Assembly (NCBI GenBank): GCA_036937835.1
Contig: CM072880.1
Coordinates: 3,276,001 to 3,340,000, forward strand
Source: Pampus argenteus
Taxonomy: Eukaryota; Chordata; Actinopteri; Scombriformes; Stromateidae
Direction: 5' to 3'
DNA: 64,000 nt
The notes beneath the pieces are model-generated. The model did not search any database and was not told the DNA's origin. It saw nothing but the letters and a program-made list of their open reading frames with translations. Shown here piece after piece: positions 1 through 15,422 of this stretch. The position numbers were made by a program, and so were the translations under genes. The first letter of the stretch is position 1. Each line of letters starts with the position of its first letter.

Positions 1-1352
1 GAGACACATGAAAAGCAAGACAGACACTTAACGGGATGCACAAAGTTTTTGGGAGATTTAAAATGTATAGATTATTTCTTCTGATAGAATCTAAGAACTG
101 TGCAGATTAAGTAGATAAAACTGACTTAAGTTATTATGTGAAGTTTGAACATTTGAACTTTTAGTTTTAACTGATGCTTTAGTAGAAACTCTGACTCTTT
201 ACAGACGACTCACTAATATTTATAGCTTCACATTTGATGACATATTAGAAAGTAAAGCATATTGGCATATTGTATATCCAAATAAACTGATTGTTTTCAT
301 CTAGTAAAGACAACACACTTTGGGTAATATAATGGGGAATTAATAGATAGATTATCAATAATGAAAAGAACTGTTAAGTATATATGGACCTCCTCTATCA
401 GGTTGTGCACTTGTGAACTTGTGTGTGATTTTGTTGTTTCCACAGCAACCAGTGAAGATAAGCTGATGCTGCCTCAAGACACAAACACCTGGTCACTTGT
501 CCATCCGAGGCAGATTTGCAGATTTGTCTGTTGTCATGGAGAAAAGCTGCAGGGATGACTTTGGTGTAAGATTGATTATTCATCTCCCCAAACTTGGTGT
601 ATTCCTTTAAGAGACGCCAGACAGGGAACAAACATGTAAGCTCCTCCAACCCAACCTGTACCAGCACACAGGGGCAGCCAAAAGCCACAGATCCTCACAA
701 ACGCTACTGTAACGACAAAGCCCCTCACGCCCTCGCCAACCATCCCTGCTCATTTACACAGAGGAAGCAACAAAGATACAAAACTCTAGAGACAAAAAAA
801 AAAACAAAAAAACAGCCACAGCACTTGCTATTCACAGGCACCCAGCCCAGTAACATAACCACTGCTCATAAAGCATGAAGCCCCACAGATGGCTGCTTAA
901 CAAAGCTCGATAGAAAAGACTCAAACGAAACCGAGGAGACAGACTGGGACAGACGACTGCATCAAAACTAACAAGACAGACATTTTACAGCAGTGTACAT
1001 GTGTTTAGACGTGTTTGAGTGTGTGTCAATGGAGGATATTAAAAATAAAAATGTTGAGGTGTCATAATTCTTTCCGTGCACCCTGGATAATAAACAAAAG
1101 TAGATTTTGACCATGAAATGAGATGTATCAGAAAATACCAACCGTATACAAACTGTCAATCTGATTGGACAGTTACAGTTTGGAGGGGAGGGGTTTAGTG
1201 AATGGTCTCAAAATATGTTTGAAAAACCTTTAAATCTTCCCCTGGTGTACATGTGTTTGTCTAAATGATATTCATGTGTATGTGCTTGTGTGTCTATATA
1301 TTTCCTGCACATTTGTGTGTGTGTGTGTGTGTCTGTGTGTGTGTAAACAAAC
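1..1352. other. Intron or 3' flank of cnksr2, no exon seen
   Basis: I see no exon here. The stretch probably belongs to the intron between exon 23 and the terminal exon(s) left of the window. A (TG)n run lies at 1314-1344, directly after the exon 23 donor. Confidence 0.5.
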
Positions 1353-2848
1353 CTTCAGTGTGGAGCTCAGGATGCGTAGGCGGTGCAGACGGTCGTTGAG
1401 CTGAGGGTCGGCGGCCCGCCTGAGGAAGGACTGCCTGAACTCTGACTGACCTCTGACCTCCGACCCGCGGCCTAGAGGACACACTCCGCCCTGCTCGCAC
1501 GCGCGAAACAGGTCACCCAGCGACGCCCCCTCACTGCCGCCTTCACGCAGTCAGAGAGAAACACATTTAATGACGATTCAAACCCTCTTTTCCCTATTCT
1601 GTGTTGGGTTATATCTCAGAGCAACCACTGGAGGACAGCAGCACACGTTAACACTTGAATTACACAGTATAATGACTCGTATTAGCCATTGAAAAACCTC
1701 TTTCCTTTCACCTGAGGCGTGTGCTCTCCACTCTGCCAGTATTGTTTGGTTTGCTTGACTAATTGCACGAGAATTCACGTATATTTCTTTTGTTTTTTGT
1801 TAAACTTTTAATTTCTTGTTCTCAATCAAATCCACCGTCACCTACAGATATCCTCTGATTACATTAATCAGTCTTGTTTAGTATTTCATCCTTTATGCTG
1901 CTGGCCACTGTCTCATTAGCCTCATTAGCCTCATTAGATATAGTATATGACTGGAGTGGCTGTTAGCCTACTAGATGATGATTTAAATGGAAATGTGTCT
2001 GCCTGAGAGCGTTTTTTTTATTTCTGGCACATGTACTGACGTCACATCTTCACCTTAAAAAATCTCTGCTCTTTTTCCGTCTCTGGTGGTTGTCATTCAG
2101 TGAGAGACAGATTTTCCTTCTTCTGCTTTCAGCCGACATCCATCCACCCACACAATATAACTCTACATGTATTAGCTTGGTGCACTTTCTCTCTACTATT
2201 TCAGGCATCTATGTGTTTCACACTCACATGTATGTTCTCGGCTCTATCTCATAAGAACTCACCGTTGTGTGTTTGCTGTTCTTCTTTCGCGGGGGGCGTG
2301 AGGAGTGTGTGTAGATTGCTGTCTCGTGGCAGTGTGAAGCTGCGGGGTTTCCCTCCCTGGGTTGCCATAGGAATGAGCCTCTGCATCGCCATGGGCAACG
2401 GGACATTCCTCTGTGCAGGAAGAGTGTAAACGGCTCCGGCCATCATAGTCCCACCGCCCGGACCAGGCTCAGCAAAGACGGCATCCTCTGTAATGTCACG
2501 GTTTATATATCATAAAGACTATTCTACTGTATGTAAAAAAAAAAAGGATTGTAGAGACAAATAGGCTTATGAAGACATCACAACAAAAAAGGAAAGTCTG
2601 ACCTGTCATGGTAAAATATCATATTTCACAGATATCTGAACACAAACATGAGGCAGCTATGAGGAATCTGTGGATTCATGCAGCCTCTGGTTATTCTGGG
2701 TGTTACCTAAAGGTCCTGTCTGCAGGTAGTGCAGTCCCGCCTCAGTCAGCGGAGTCTCAATCAGGTCCTGCCAGGAGCGTCTCTGAGACGAGGAGGAACG
2801 ACCCGGGGACCCCGTCTCACTGCTGCCCCCCGCCGGACTGGAACGGTA
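1353..2848 (-). CDS. cnksr2: cnksr2 exons 21-23: C-terminal tail
   Basis: Exon 21 (2707-2848) reads SSQRRSWQDLIETPLTEAGL and HYLQT, matching the CNKSR2 tail. Exon 22 (2263-2487) contains GGKPRSFTLPRDSNL. Exon 23 (1353-1540) contains DPQLNDRLHRLRILSSTLK, which precedes the terminal CNKSR2 exons. The expected last ~70 residues, including the PDZ-binding C-terminus known in mammals, were searched for on the minus strand of 1-1352 and not found. Confidence 0.9.
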
Positions 2849-5800
2849 CTACAGGAAACGGAAATAGACAAAGCGTTTGACGAGTTCGGAGACAATTTTA
2901 ACACTTACGTCTAAAATGTTCAAGACGTTGTAGGAATATCCAGAGTAAGAGGGCTGACGTGTTAGAAATACAAGTATACACATTTATTTTCACGTAACAT
3001 TGTGATTTCTATAAAGCTAAGAGCCTGTTAGCTGTACTTTGGTTTTATTCATGTATCTTTTTCAAGCTTCTTTACCAAATTCCCAGATTTCATTGCTCAC
3101 TTGAAAAAAAAAAAAATGCCCTTAGAGGCTGAACTGTTCATTTGAGGAGCAAACAACACACTGACAACTTTGCCAGTTTGCTATTTAACAGCAGTGGGCT
3201 TAAAAATTTTAATTTTGTCCTGTGGGTCATGTTGGAAAATTATTTCTGAAGGGAATTAAAAATCAAAAGAGTCCCTGCTGGTAAATTTATGTATGAATGT
3301 AATCATCTGACCAGTGGAATCGGTATAATCAGCACATTTTGTGCCAATTATATTTTGGCATTACATTGTGTACAAATTTGACATTTTAGCCTGAAAGCAT
3401 TTCAGGAGCAAAAAACACCAAGTGTCCAAAATGGAAAGCGTCCAAAGCGTCTGTGGATCAGAGGCAGAGCGGTCGTCCATTAATCAGACGATCGGTGGTT
3501 TGATTCCTGTCTGAATGGTGGGTGTGTCAAAATTAACGAGTTAGGTATTTACTGATGTATTTTATGTCATAGAACAAAATGTAAAAATCTCTCTATGAGC
3601 CATATTTCTGACTTCATCACGTATGATCTGATTAATTATTGTACATTAACCTGTGTTTAAAACATCAATGTACACACCTCTACAGGATCACAGCGATACT
3701 GTACATCGCTGCTGTTGCTGCCTCCGGGCTTCCTGCCACTGTGTGTGGTGCCTCCCCCTAGAGGACCGGGGTGATATTGAGGCTCCGCCGCTGCAGCGGG
3801 GGGCTCACCGCAGAGGAAGTCCTCCTGGGAAGAACGAGAACGAGAAGTCTCCGTGGAAGACAGTCGAGTGGTCCGGCCTTCCAAGTAGGCGCTCATCTGA
3901 CACAGAGGAAAAGAGTTGATCGCTTTTTCTCATTCAGTTGTAATAAAATACTTCAGAAAAGGAAAGGAAAGTTAGAGACAAGAAGACAAAGTGGAAATGA
4001 GTGGAAATAAAGATACAGCATGTGTGTGTCTCTGTGTGTGTTTGGTGACCCTGATTATTTTACTCTTCAAAACAAAGGCTGCAGCAGCAGTTGGGGACTA
4101 AAAGGGTGCTGTTATAGTTGTTATTGTCTTTGCCTTTCAGTTTTTTTTCTAGGCTAATAAAAAATAAAAGCCCAAAGACAAATATGAACCAGTTCCAGGG
4201 ACGAATTTAGCACCAATTATACCCAATTCATCTGCCACTCCCTGCAGGCTAAAGTGTTCAAATGGACTGCGGAGGAGCATGTTTATTGCCTTTGAGTACA
4301 GTATGTGTTTTTATACGAACGGGTGTCAGCGTGTATGTAACACAGTCATATGTGTGTGACTCACTGATGGAGGCCGTGGGTAGGTATCGTACGGAGGTGG
4401 GGGACTGTCCTGTTTGGGGCTGGAGGTGGCGTCATCCTCGTGCTCGCTCTCACTCCAGTAATCTGCAGGGAAACCCACACACACACACACACTGTCAGAT
4501 GGATACTGCAGCGTCTCCATCTGAACATCATCACCGGGTGAAGCCTCACCCTGCTCCTGGCGAATCCTCTCCCGCTCGGCGTAGCCCACAGCTGCCATGT
4601 TGAGACGACTCAGCCATCTAACACATCGTAAAGAGAAGGAAGTTGAGCTACAGACTTATGGAAACATGTAATTGAAAGTATCACACACTATGAGACATGT
4701 AAACCACAAAGAGCATATAAAATCTATTTATTTCTAGATTTATGTTAAATCTTTCAGCTGTTTGTGTGTTTCATGACACTGAAATGATCCATTTTTGGAT
4801 TTTTTTTTGTTTGTTGTTACATAATCATTTTTGTAAATGATTATGTAAATTTAAAAAAACAGTGTAAAGAGCCGTTGCCTCGGTCGAAACTGATGCAAAT
4901 GTTTTACAAATAATCTCACTTCCCCATAAAACCAGGCATGAAAAGCATATTTGTTTAGTGCTTTGGGGAAGCTGAACTCTTGCCACCCAGCAGCACGTTC
5001 GCCCTACCGCATAACCTTCATCCGTGTTTCGTATTTACCTGTTCATGTCATCCACTCCATCTGCTGCAAAGTAGAAACTCTTGACCTTGGGGTGACATGC
5101 TTTGAAAGCGCTAGAGAGACACGGGAGAAAAAGCATTTACACATAAACCACACAGGTCTCAGGTGAAGGTACGTAAACATAAATATGCAATAGGCTTGTT
5201 ATCGTCGTGTACTCACTACTTCTTGCGACATTCGCTGGCCCGGTCGATTTTAAATTCTGGAAGACTGACAAAACCTTCTGCTTTCTCATCCTGAACAGAA
5301 AAAGGAAGTGAATGAAGCGAGCTTTAAAACCAAAAATTAAAAATTAAAATAATCAGTCAGCCTTTGAGATGAGATCACCTCCTCGTTGATGTACCAGTAC
5401 AGGCAGTTGTCCTTCAGGACAAACCAATACTTCTTCCATTTTTGAGAAAAGTAACCCTTGGCATCCCTCTTTCTCCACAACCAGCCCTCGCAGTCTCCTC
5501 TGCCCAGCGCCTTGCAGGAAACACGCCTCCGACTCAGGGAGGCCAAACTTCGCCCTGGAACGATGCAGGGAAAACATGACGGTGACAAACACAGAGAATA
5601 CATAATGAAGCATGAGTCTGCAGCAGTGTTTGAATAAAAGCATATTTTAATGAGTCCAGTCTCTGGGTTTGACAGAACGCTGCTGCACTGCAGGAAGGTA
5701 AGAGGTGTTTATTAAAATTGCTTTTGCTTCTGGCATAAAAGCCAGAAAAGATTTTTCACATCCTCATTAGAAATTACCGGGAGAAGCTTGGCTCCCAGTT

Positions 5801-8800
5801 GAAAACCACAAAGTAACTTTTATTGTGTTTTATCAAAAGAGACGACGACGTGCAGCCTACAGTAGAGCTCATCTCAAAAGGAAACAACTGTTTTTCACCC
5901 AGACACAAGAAATTAAAGCTGCAAACGTGCAAAGAGGAAACTATACACCCCGAACCAGATGCATGTGACCAGTTATAATCAATTCATTTTCTGTGCTGCA
6001 GCTCCAGATTAAAGACTGAGACATCTTTCCGTTAGCTCAGCCTGGATCAAAGCGATGAGTAATATTTCATTGGAGGAATATCTGGCTCTTTTAAATGTTC
6101 ACCAGGTAGTCTGCAGCTAACTGTGTCTGTTTGCTGCTGAGGTGAAACAGTAAAGCTGCATCCTGACAGCTAAACAACAGGCTGAAAGTCACTATAAAGC
6201 TCCGTAAAGAGGAGCTGCAGAGTCAGTACGAGCTACGGCCTTTTGATTACAGCCGCTTTAAGCAGCAATACATCATCATCAGAGTCATTTCAAAACTTTG
6301 GTTTAGTCGCTGTGAACACAAACAAAACCGAAATGCGCAGAGGGAGCTGAAGATTTCAGAGTTTCTCACAATGACAGATGGTGAAACGAGTGAAAGGCCT
6401 GTAGAAAAATAAATAAATAAATAAATAAATCCCTTCCAACCTGTTCAGCATCGTCAGGGTGGTGAACGGAAAAAAGCTTCGGTCAAAGAGTCAAAAAGAA
6501 ACGATAACAGGGAGTAAAAAAACCTGTTATAAAAGGTTTTATTTTTATTTATAAACCAGAAGCTGTGATTGGCTTATCTTTAACATACACATAAACATAA
6601 AGAATACGACCAAATAAATGTGCAAACAGCCCTGAAATGAATCTATTAGCAGATTTTCATAATTTATTAATCATTTAAATCATTTATCAAGCAAATATAC
6701 AAAAACACATGCTGCTTCCAGCTTGACTAATGTGTTGATTTAAGGCTTTTTGTCTGTTTTATATGATTGTAAATTTAATATTTTTGGGGGTTTTATATTG
6801 TTCAACTAACAAAAAAAATATATATATACTTGAGGAGGATCATTTTTATAAAGCACATCTGTGTGTGTAATGATAACTGTCAGCAAAAAGGAAAACAAAC
6901 CTGCACTGGCAGATAAAACCTGGGATGCAACTCCACTTTAAATCAGTGTGCAGCAGCTCAGCTGAATACACACATATGTGAAAGGTCAGCATACAGTTCA
7001 GAAGTCGAGTTTTGCTTTTGTTTCCCTATAATTAGTATTTCTATGAAGCTTTCTAGGAAACTCTTAGTTCAACTAAAGCAGCAGCTGCTCTCACTTTTTT
7101 TGCACATTAGCAAGCAATTGATTAAGTTAGTGGGGGGTAATTCCTGAAATAGAGAAACTAAACAGGTGTCTATATGACCGCTTACCTTTATTCTTCTTCC
7201 TGTTCTTTGACTGCAGAGAGGAGGACTGCTGATACGTCTGCGAGAGGTTTGGAAAGAAGAAAAAGAGAGACGGGCGAGGAGGAAGAGAAGGAGAGCAGGC
7301 TGTCAGGATGAATCAGTGGCCTTTGTTTGCGGCAAACAATCCTGGGATATAAAAGATGACAGATCTTAGGGAGCAGAGGAGCGACATACACGTGAGGTAC
7401 AGATGGAAAAGTCAACCTCATGGAGGACTTTAGCAGCTCTCACGTCTCTAAACATAGAACAGAGAGAGGAAGGGCGGGACGGTGGCGCAATAGGACGTCC
7501 AGGCGATGGGGGGGGGTGTGAGAAACAGAAACATCAGCACAACATAAAGGACGTTTGAGGTTTGACCTCTCGCCACAGGTCAGACCAGCTCTGATGTCAC
7601 AATATTACACATGTCACAGCCTGGAAGTGGGCCATTCGCAGCCCAACACTCAGCGAGACAGATGACATGGGCCCGCCCACACCCACTGACACACCATCTG
7701 CCATCACAGCATCCCTGCACGCTGTAAACACACACACACACACACACACAGGCACGCAAACACAGGCATGCAAACACTTTTAATTTCCAAAGAGATGTTG
7801 TCAAGATGTATAAGGTCACTGCCGGACTGTCTGGACTGAGGAGCGCCGCGCTCAGACGGCGAGAGGCGGGGCGGACAGATGTCATGGAAGTGACTTAATA
7901 ACGAGTCAGCATCACTTTTCATCAGCAATAAAAGCTCAAATGTGTGTTTTGTTGTTTTTTTTTTCATTTACTTGGCTGTTAGTTCATCACAAGTTTCTTA
8001 TAGTAAAAACAGTCCTATTGCCTTACGTGATAAATGGAGGCTGGGTCTCTCGGTGGAGAATCTCTCTGATTTGTCTGGAGGACGTAGTGGGAGGGGCTTT
8101 GGCTGTGGTGGCTCCGCCTTTTGGCGCGTTTGGCCGTGTCATTGGACCGTTTGCCTGGACGAGCTGTGTGGGAGGAGTAATCGTCAGAGCTGGTCCTCTC
8201 CTCCCCGCCGGTCAGTCCCACGTAACGCATGAGTGACGCTTCTGTGAAACAACCACAGAACATATTTAAGTAAAATATCTTTATGTCAAGTAAATAAAAC
8301 CTGTAAAAGTCAAAATGACATCGAGGTGTCAGATCTGAGTTTCATATTGATTTTATGTTTCTGCAGTGTCGTCATCTGCGTGTTTTTTCAGGATTTTTTT
8401 GCTGCTTATTTTAAAGAAGTTTTTCTGGGTTAATTAAAGATTAAATTTAAAAATGTCACAGCACGTTTTGAATCTGAGGGATAACAACCAGCATAATAAT
8501 ATGTTGTAAAAAGGGACATGCTTTTTTCTGATTTCTGTTATTCTTTTATACTGTCATGATATCAGATATGTATATTAAACATGGTCAAAAGTCCAAAACT
8601 TGAGTTAAAACTATAAAAAATGTAAAAATGAGTCCTGCAAGTCAAAATCCAGGGTCAAAAATCAAGCTGCTCTTAACACGTTTAATGATGACATCAGATT
8701 GTTCGTACATCCATCGGTAGCCTTTGTTGTTAATGCTGCATGTATTTGAGAAGTGTTTACCTACGCAAGTCTGGCCAATCAGAACAGAGGGGCCTTAAAG

Positions 8801-9882
8801 AGACAGGAGCTAAAACTACCTGTTTCAGACGGATGCTGAACTGAGTCAGTATAAGATAAACTGTAAATCAAGCAAAGATGTTCCCGTAGAGGCCTGGAAT
8901 ATAAATATAGAATCAGAAATGTGATTTTAACTGACGGTGTCATTTTCAACCTTGTATGTGGTGTGAAACGAGCCGACATGTCCGTGCATGCGTGAGCTCA
9001 TCTGTGTTTACTGCATTCGTCCATCTTTTTTTTTTTTTTTTGAACCAACTTCGCCTCACCGCTCCAACCGGGGGAAGAAAACTCAGGTTTCACTACCTCT
9101 CTCAACGGTACCCACCCCGTCCTCCCCTGGTTGCTAGGCAGCAGCCAGTGAAAAGTGAGACACACCGAAAAGAGCTGCTGTCAGCGTCGCCATGGCAACT
9201 GCGTGAGTGATTCAGGTGGAGGTCAGGGAGAATATTCTTTTTTTTTTTTTCCTCATTCTGCCTTCTCTCATCCCTCCTTTTCTGCCTCCCCCTCCCGTCT
9301 CTCTTCTACTCTCTGTGTCGCTTTTATTCTTGCTGCCTTTCATTTTCTCTGCCTTTGTGCCAACTATCTACCTTTTTTTTCACCCCACCCCCCTTCTCTT
9401 CTCATCCCCCCCTTATTTCATTTCTCTGTGATGCTAATCACAGAGAGAATTAGAGAAAGGCTTTGGAGGCGCATTGATCTCCACACACACTGATCTCTTC
9501 ATAATACAGAGAGACGGGAACGTTTAACAGAATATAATCCTGAGGAGGTGCACTAACACACACATAAGCACTCACCTCTGCGGCTTTCTCTGTTGAGCTT
9601 GGCTGGGTCTTCATAGTCGCCCACCCAGTTACACTCTACAGGCATTGAGATGGGCCTCAGCCTGCCTACAAGTATACACACATACAATTATAAAATGCAT
9701 CATCCTCAGTTATGCTGATGTGTGATATTTAGGATTCCTGCAAAGATTTCAGGCTTTTTAAAGTTTTATTCTTCCTCGCTCACTTTGGCAGGTGGATTCA
9801 CAGCCTCGTGTTTGTGGTTTTTTTTGTGTTTGTGAAGTGCTTCTCTTCAGCAGAATGAGATCGAACTCAATCCCCCCTCTTT

Positions 9883-9913
<31 letters not shown>

Positions 9914-12067
9914 ATCATAAGAGCGTACCATATGTAGGCGTGGTGCAGTAAACAGGCTCCTCCTCATCTCGCTGGCGAGACTCTTGATCCAGGAAGGAAT
10001 TTGGTGACTCCGAACGCTTAGCAACACTGACGCCACCATGGTTACGAGATGCCTCATCCCCAGACAAGGCTCCTGTCTCATCTCTATGGCAACAGCAGAG
10101 GCAGATTTACTGACAAACAAATGTACATCAAAGTCAAAGCTTCTCTACCATTTTATTGTTTTGTAACTTCAAACATTTCCCTCTAGAGTGAAAGTACACG
10201 CTGCACTACCTGGGTGCGTACGGCTCAGCAGGCGGAGGTGGGATGTAGAGGTCCTGGAGGGCGGAGCTTTTGGTGGGTGTGCCTGAGGGTGTGGCCGAAC
10301 TGCTGCCTGGGCTTCTGGTTGGCTGCAAAGAAAAGTTTATCTCAGCGTCTCAGACCAAACACGTGTTGCAAATAGTTGTTTGCATCTATATTAATGTTCT
10401 AAATGTCATGTATGAAAACTTTAAACGCTGATAAAACATATTTGTTGTTAACAAATTGGATCAAATTAACTCTTTAACTCTTAATAAATATAAAATAAAG
10501 GTGTTTTTTTCCCTGAATTATAACTTTAATGTTATAAAGAAACACAGATTTTTTTAGAGGCTTTAATATAATATATGAATAATGTTAAATCATAATATTG
10601 TACTAAAGTTAACTGCATCTGTGAGCGTCTGAATGATTAATTCATGATACTGTACGTCTATCTGGCTGCAGGGCGGCCCACGAATTTGCTTTACGATGCT
10701 ACTTTGAACTATTGTACTTATAGTTGTATTTGCACTCGGTTGCAGTCCGGCCAAACTTTTTACAACCCATCTAATTGTTCCGACTACTCTCGCTTTTTTT
10801 TTGTTTTTCTCCCATTGAACTATATTGTAACAATGTCACTGTGCTCCCATCTAAGTAATTACTTTTGGTGACTTTAGGCTTATCTCTTATGATGTCCAAA
10901 AACTACAAAATAAACCCAAATTCTCCTCTAATACACAGAAACTGTGATGCAGGGTGGAAGCTGTTTTTCTTTGTGTTTCCACCTGATCGTGTCGATGATC
11001 AGTGTTAATCAGGCATCTGGGAACGTGGGTGGAGGGCGCCATCACTTTTCCCTTCTCATTCATTCCTGTGTGTTTCACTTGGCAAACAGAACCATGCTGA
11101 GCCACAGCACCCTGACCTAATTACACGCTTTAGCTGAGGCCGTACCGGCAAACGTGAATCCCGTGGGGAATTATGTGGGCCAGTGCAGTGCTTTAATAAA
11201 GTCTATAAAAGGTAGAGCTGGTCCCACCTGCAGAGCCAGGGGTTTCCAGCGCATGTTCTTCAGCAGCGCCGGGGCGGAGCTGAGCGTGCTTTGTGGACGC
11301 TTCTTCAGGGTCAGGGACACGACGCCTTTATCGGCCCTCAGCGAGCCGACCAGGTTACGTAACTGCCAGCCCACCTGTAGACATCGAGAGGACGGAGGGT
11401 TGAAAGGGTTTATCATCATCCGGATAACAAACAGCACAGTCACAACCTTGTTTATATCTGGCTTTGACTCTATAGGCAGCCTGTAGTTTGAATTCTGTCC
11501 ACGTCGTGATTGGATCTCGCTTGTTGAGCCTTCTGTCCAAGGCGAGTGAGTGTGGAGGTGGTGAGTCTATCTATAGAGCTTTCATGTGATGTAACCTGGC
11601 CTCGATTTGAAAACAAAAGTATCTCATTATACATCTTTCATATTTAGCCACAAAAATCGCACCAATGCTCTTTGTTTGGAAAGAAAAACATAGAAAATAT
11701 AGGAGCAGACACACTCATAAAAAGAAACCCACCACAGTCTGGTGATTGACTTGAATGACTTCATCTCCTGCATGGATCTTCTTACAGCGGTCTGCTGGAG
11801 ACTACAAAGCCAGAGAAGAGAGACAGACTATGAATTGATCTGAGCATATTGATCCCTGCATAACAACAGTGTGTGGACGTTTTCCAACAAACTGTACTTA
11901 AATAAGCAGTAATGTAGCAGAGGCATGAAGGGGAAGTCTTGCAGAGTCATCTCTGTGGAATCTGATCTGCTGTTATTGATCCAAATGTTGTCAGTTTTGC
12001 AGATAAGAATTGTTTTTCTATAACGTTCAACCCACCGGGCTTGTGGAGGTAAATGAGCTGCATTGGT

Positions 12068-12102
<35 letters not shown>

Positions 12103-12844
12103 ATTGCGAGGTTCTTACTCCTTCAGTCGTGCCTGTGATCACGTGGAGGCCATCGTAGGTTGACTTGATGTACATTCCCTGACGGACAGAAGAAAATAAA
12201 AAGAATTAAAAAAAAGAAACAGGATCATTTATTATCATCATTTAACAGTTCATTACAGATGAAGGATATCTAGTTTGTTCTGGATGTTTTATTGTTGTTG
12301 TTGTTCCAGCCAGTTAAGCTCATACTGACATTTTGCCATAAAAAAAGAAGCAAATGCAAATAGACAAAACACCTACGTCACATTTAGGAAACAGAAATGC
12401 AGAAAATATATCAACACACACACACAAACTAATGTCAACCACTCGATAATACTCACTAGCATTTTTATTTAACTTCTACTCTGTTGTTTAGTTGTGTTGT
12501 TTACAGCAACCTACAGTGTTTCTGTATTTGCAGCTTTATGGCGTCAAATAAAATTATGTGTTTGTGTGTTTACTTTGGTTTTTACCGACTACAAGTTGTT
12601 GTTCTTTCTCGATGTGACATGTGTTGCTGTTGTTTCTTCATTTGTCTGCGTTTTCTTGCATTTTCTTACACTGTGATGAGTTTAACTCTTTCAGAATGAA
12701 ACATTATGAGATCAGATCAAATATAATTATTAATGTTAAAACCTCTATTTTGCATTGTTGCTGCAGATATACATGTAATGATCATTTTAGCATTTCTACA
12801 AAAAGACGGTTGTGTTATTGGACTCCAATTATGATCAAAATCAG

Positions 12845-12894
<50 letters not shown>

Positions 12895-15391
12895 CATTAC
12901 CAGTCCTTCAGAGGTTTTGATGTTGGTGAGGTGTACCAGCTCGAGGTGGGCTGACTGAGAAACCAGCGGGTCTGATGACACACACACAATGTGCTCACAC
13001 ACCTCCGACAGAGTCTTACACTACGGAGAAGAAAAGAAGACACTGTGCTCTCATAACAGAACAGCTCAATCGAGAAGATAGATAGAAAATACGGGTTAAA
13101 AAATGAACAACCTTAACCTCACATTTATCAAAGCGGTGACTCGAGCTCCAATAAATCCTTTTATTTCCTCTCACAAAGAAAGTTTTTGGCTTTTTATCTT
13201 CTTCTTAATCAAAATTCTGGCTTTGTCTTTACTGAGGAAAATGAAGTATCTCTTTGGTAGATACTGACTTAATTTAAAAGCATCAAACTAACTCCAGCTG
13301 AACTTTTGGAACAAGAGTTTGATCCGCATCTGTTACGGGGGAATAGCTTTAAGGTCAGTATGGAGAGTAGGAATCTTTACCGCTTCCAAAAACACAAAAC
13401 TATTCCTTGAACACACAGGCAAGAAAGTGAATTCAAAATGTCAAACTATTACTTTAAAATGCTACAGGAGGAACCGCTGAGATTTATTTATTAAGACGCT
13501 GTAGAGCACGAGTTTCAGTGTCTGAATGGATATGAAGGAAGGTCTTTTAAAAACGACATGGAGGAAGCAAAACTCACCACGTGAAGGATTTTGTTCTCCG
13601 TCTCAAACACCGTACAGTCCTGGAGGGGAGAAGAAGAATTTAATGTGTGCATGAGGAAGAACATCGTGTCTTGCAAACACTCAAAAAACACACGATCGCA
13701 TCGCTCACACTGTGTTATCTGGGCCTCACATTACTGAACCTGCACCCACACAAGCAGACGCATTTATCTCTTATTTATACATACATCAGTCATACAAAAC
13801 CATAGACTGTAAACACGTAAATAGCAAAAGAATCAAGTCTCGCTCAGACTGCTGCATCACACCCACACACACACACACAAACACACACCGTTCTTAGAGC
13901 AAACACACACACACACACCGTTCTTAGAGCAAACACACACACACACACACACACAATTCCACACACCTGCTGTACAATGGTGGTGAGCTCCAGGCAGAGC
14001 TGAATGACATTATTTCGGGTTACTGAGTAGTCTGCCACTGCAGCGAAGGGAGACCTGGGAGGAACAGATAACACACCAGTATGTCTTATGATGTTTCTGC
14101 TGCATTTTATAACGTATATATAGAGGAAATGGACAAGGCGGATGTTGGAGAGATAGACAGACGCCGTGTCGACGTGCACACAAAACCGTATGAGAATCCT
14201 TTTATTCGCTAAAAGTGACAAGCGACTCATTCTTGAGTTGCATATGTCGTATGATCTTTACTGGTTTTACAAATGATATAAGAGACGATCACAAGGATCT
14301 GTTTTCTCTTTAAATATACATTTCTAATAAAGACAGAAATAGAAATATTTGTTTCATATTGTTTTTAGAGATATTTAATTTACAGTGATGTAAAAGAAAT
14401 AAAAGTGGGGGGGGGAAATCCTGACAAATGTCTTGATTGAATCGGTTGATTGATTATATTATAAAAAGCTGATTAATTAGAGTCAAACACCATTTGGACA
14501 ACTATGACCAGCTTGAGAATAAAGTCATGAAAGCGACCTAACTACATGTTTTAACTGTGCTATGCGCTGCCAGATTCTGCACCTATAAAAGTGCTAAATG
14601 CAACACAAAATCATATTTAATGACCGTCGTGAACACGTGCATACGCTGTAAATCGATACAAGTGAGGTGGAGAGAGGTCAAAGGTCATAGCTCTGCTGTG
14701 AGCAATTAAAGAACTGAAGCATTAGCATCCAGATCACAACAACTCCTTTAAAGCATCATTCAGGTGATTAAGATGTGATTTAACAGAATATATATTCCTC
14801 CACTGAGAGACAACAGCAGCTCAGAGTGAACGATGAAGCTTTTAGAGAAGCAGGTAAATTATGGCCGTTATATTCATACCTCACACTGACTACGTGTCAT
14901 TTCAACCCTTTAAAAAAAAACAACCCAACAAAAGCATGATTTAGACCGTCTGGATGTTCTGGTGTGAAATAAACTGTGTGAAAGAGTTATTAGACCTTTG
15001 TGGAGTTATTATGCTGCCTTGCCGTTGGCACCATCAATTCTCAATGAATCCCAAATGTTTGTATGCATGCCTCCATTTCCACGGAAGCGTTGTCTATTTT
15101 ATATATATATATATATATATAAAAAACAAAAAACTATTTACCTGAGGGAATAGGGTCTTTTTAAAAAAACAATGTTTATAAATGAGGCCCCGGCGTATTT
15201 TAACATTTAATAATTAAGGAACATACTGCAGGTAATGAGGTGCTAATGGCTGCATTCAGACACAATGACATAAAAACCAAACCAGTATTACTAATATTCA
15301 GCACATATACATAAATATAAAGGATGCACTAAACAATGGAAACACATTACTTTGCTTCATTGTTCTAAAGACCCAGATTAAAGTGTATCTG

Positions 15392-15422
<31 letters not shown>

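Noticed and set aside
1..1352. Search for the terminal cnksr2 exons (expected REGEV..., QQWKQMYLDLF...)
   Set aside because: No minus-strand reading matches the conserved CNKSR2 end; the open frames at 398-688 and 968-1159 do not resemble it.
3451..3512. A functional tRNA gene
   Set aside because: A- and B-box-like motifs exist but acceptor and anticodon stems do not pair; a SINE head fits better.
14399..14416. G-run near 14406 as a quadruplex
   Set aside because: A single G9 run without partner runs; not enough for an intramolecular quadruplex.
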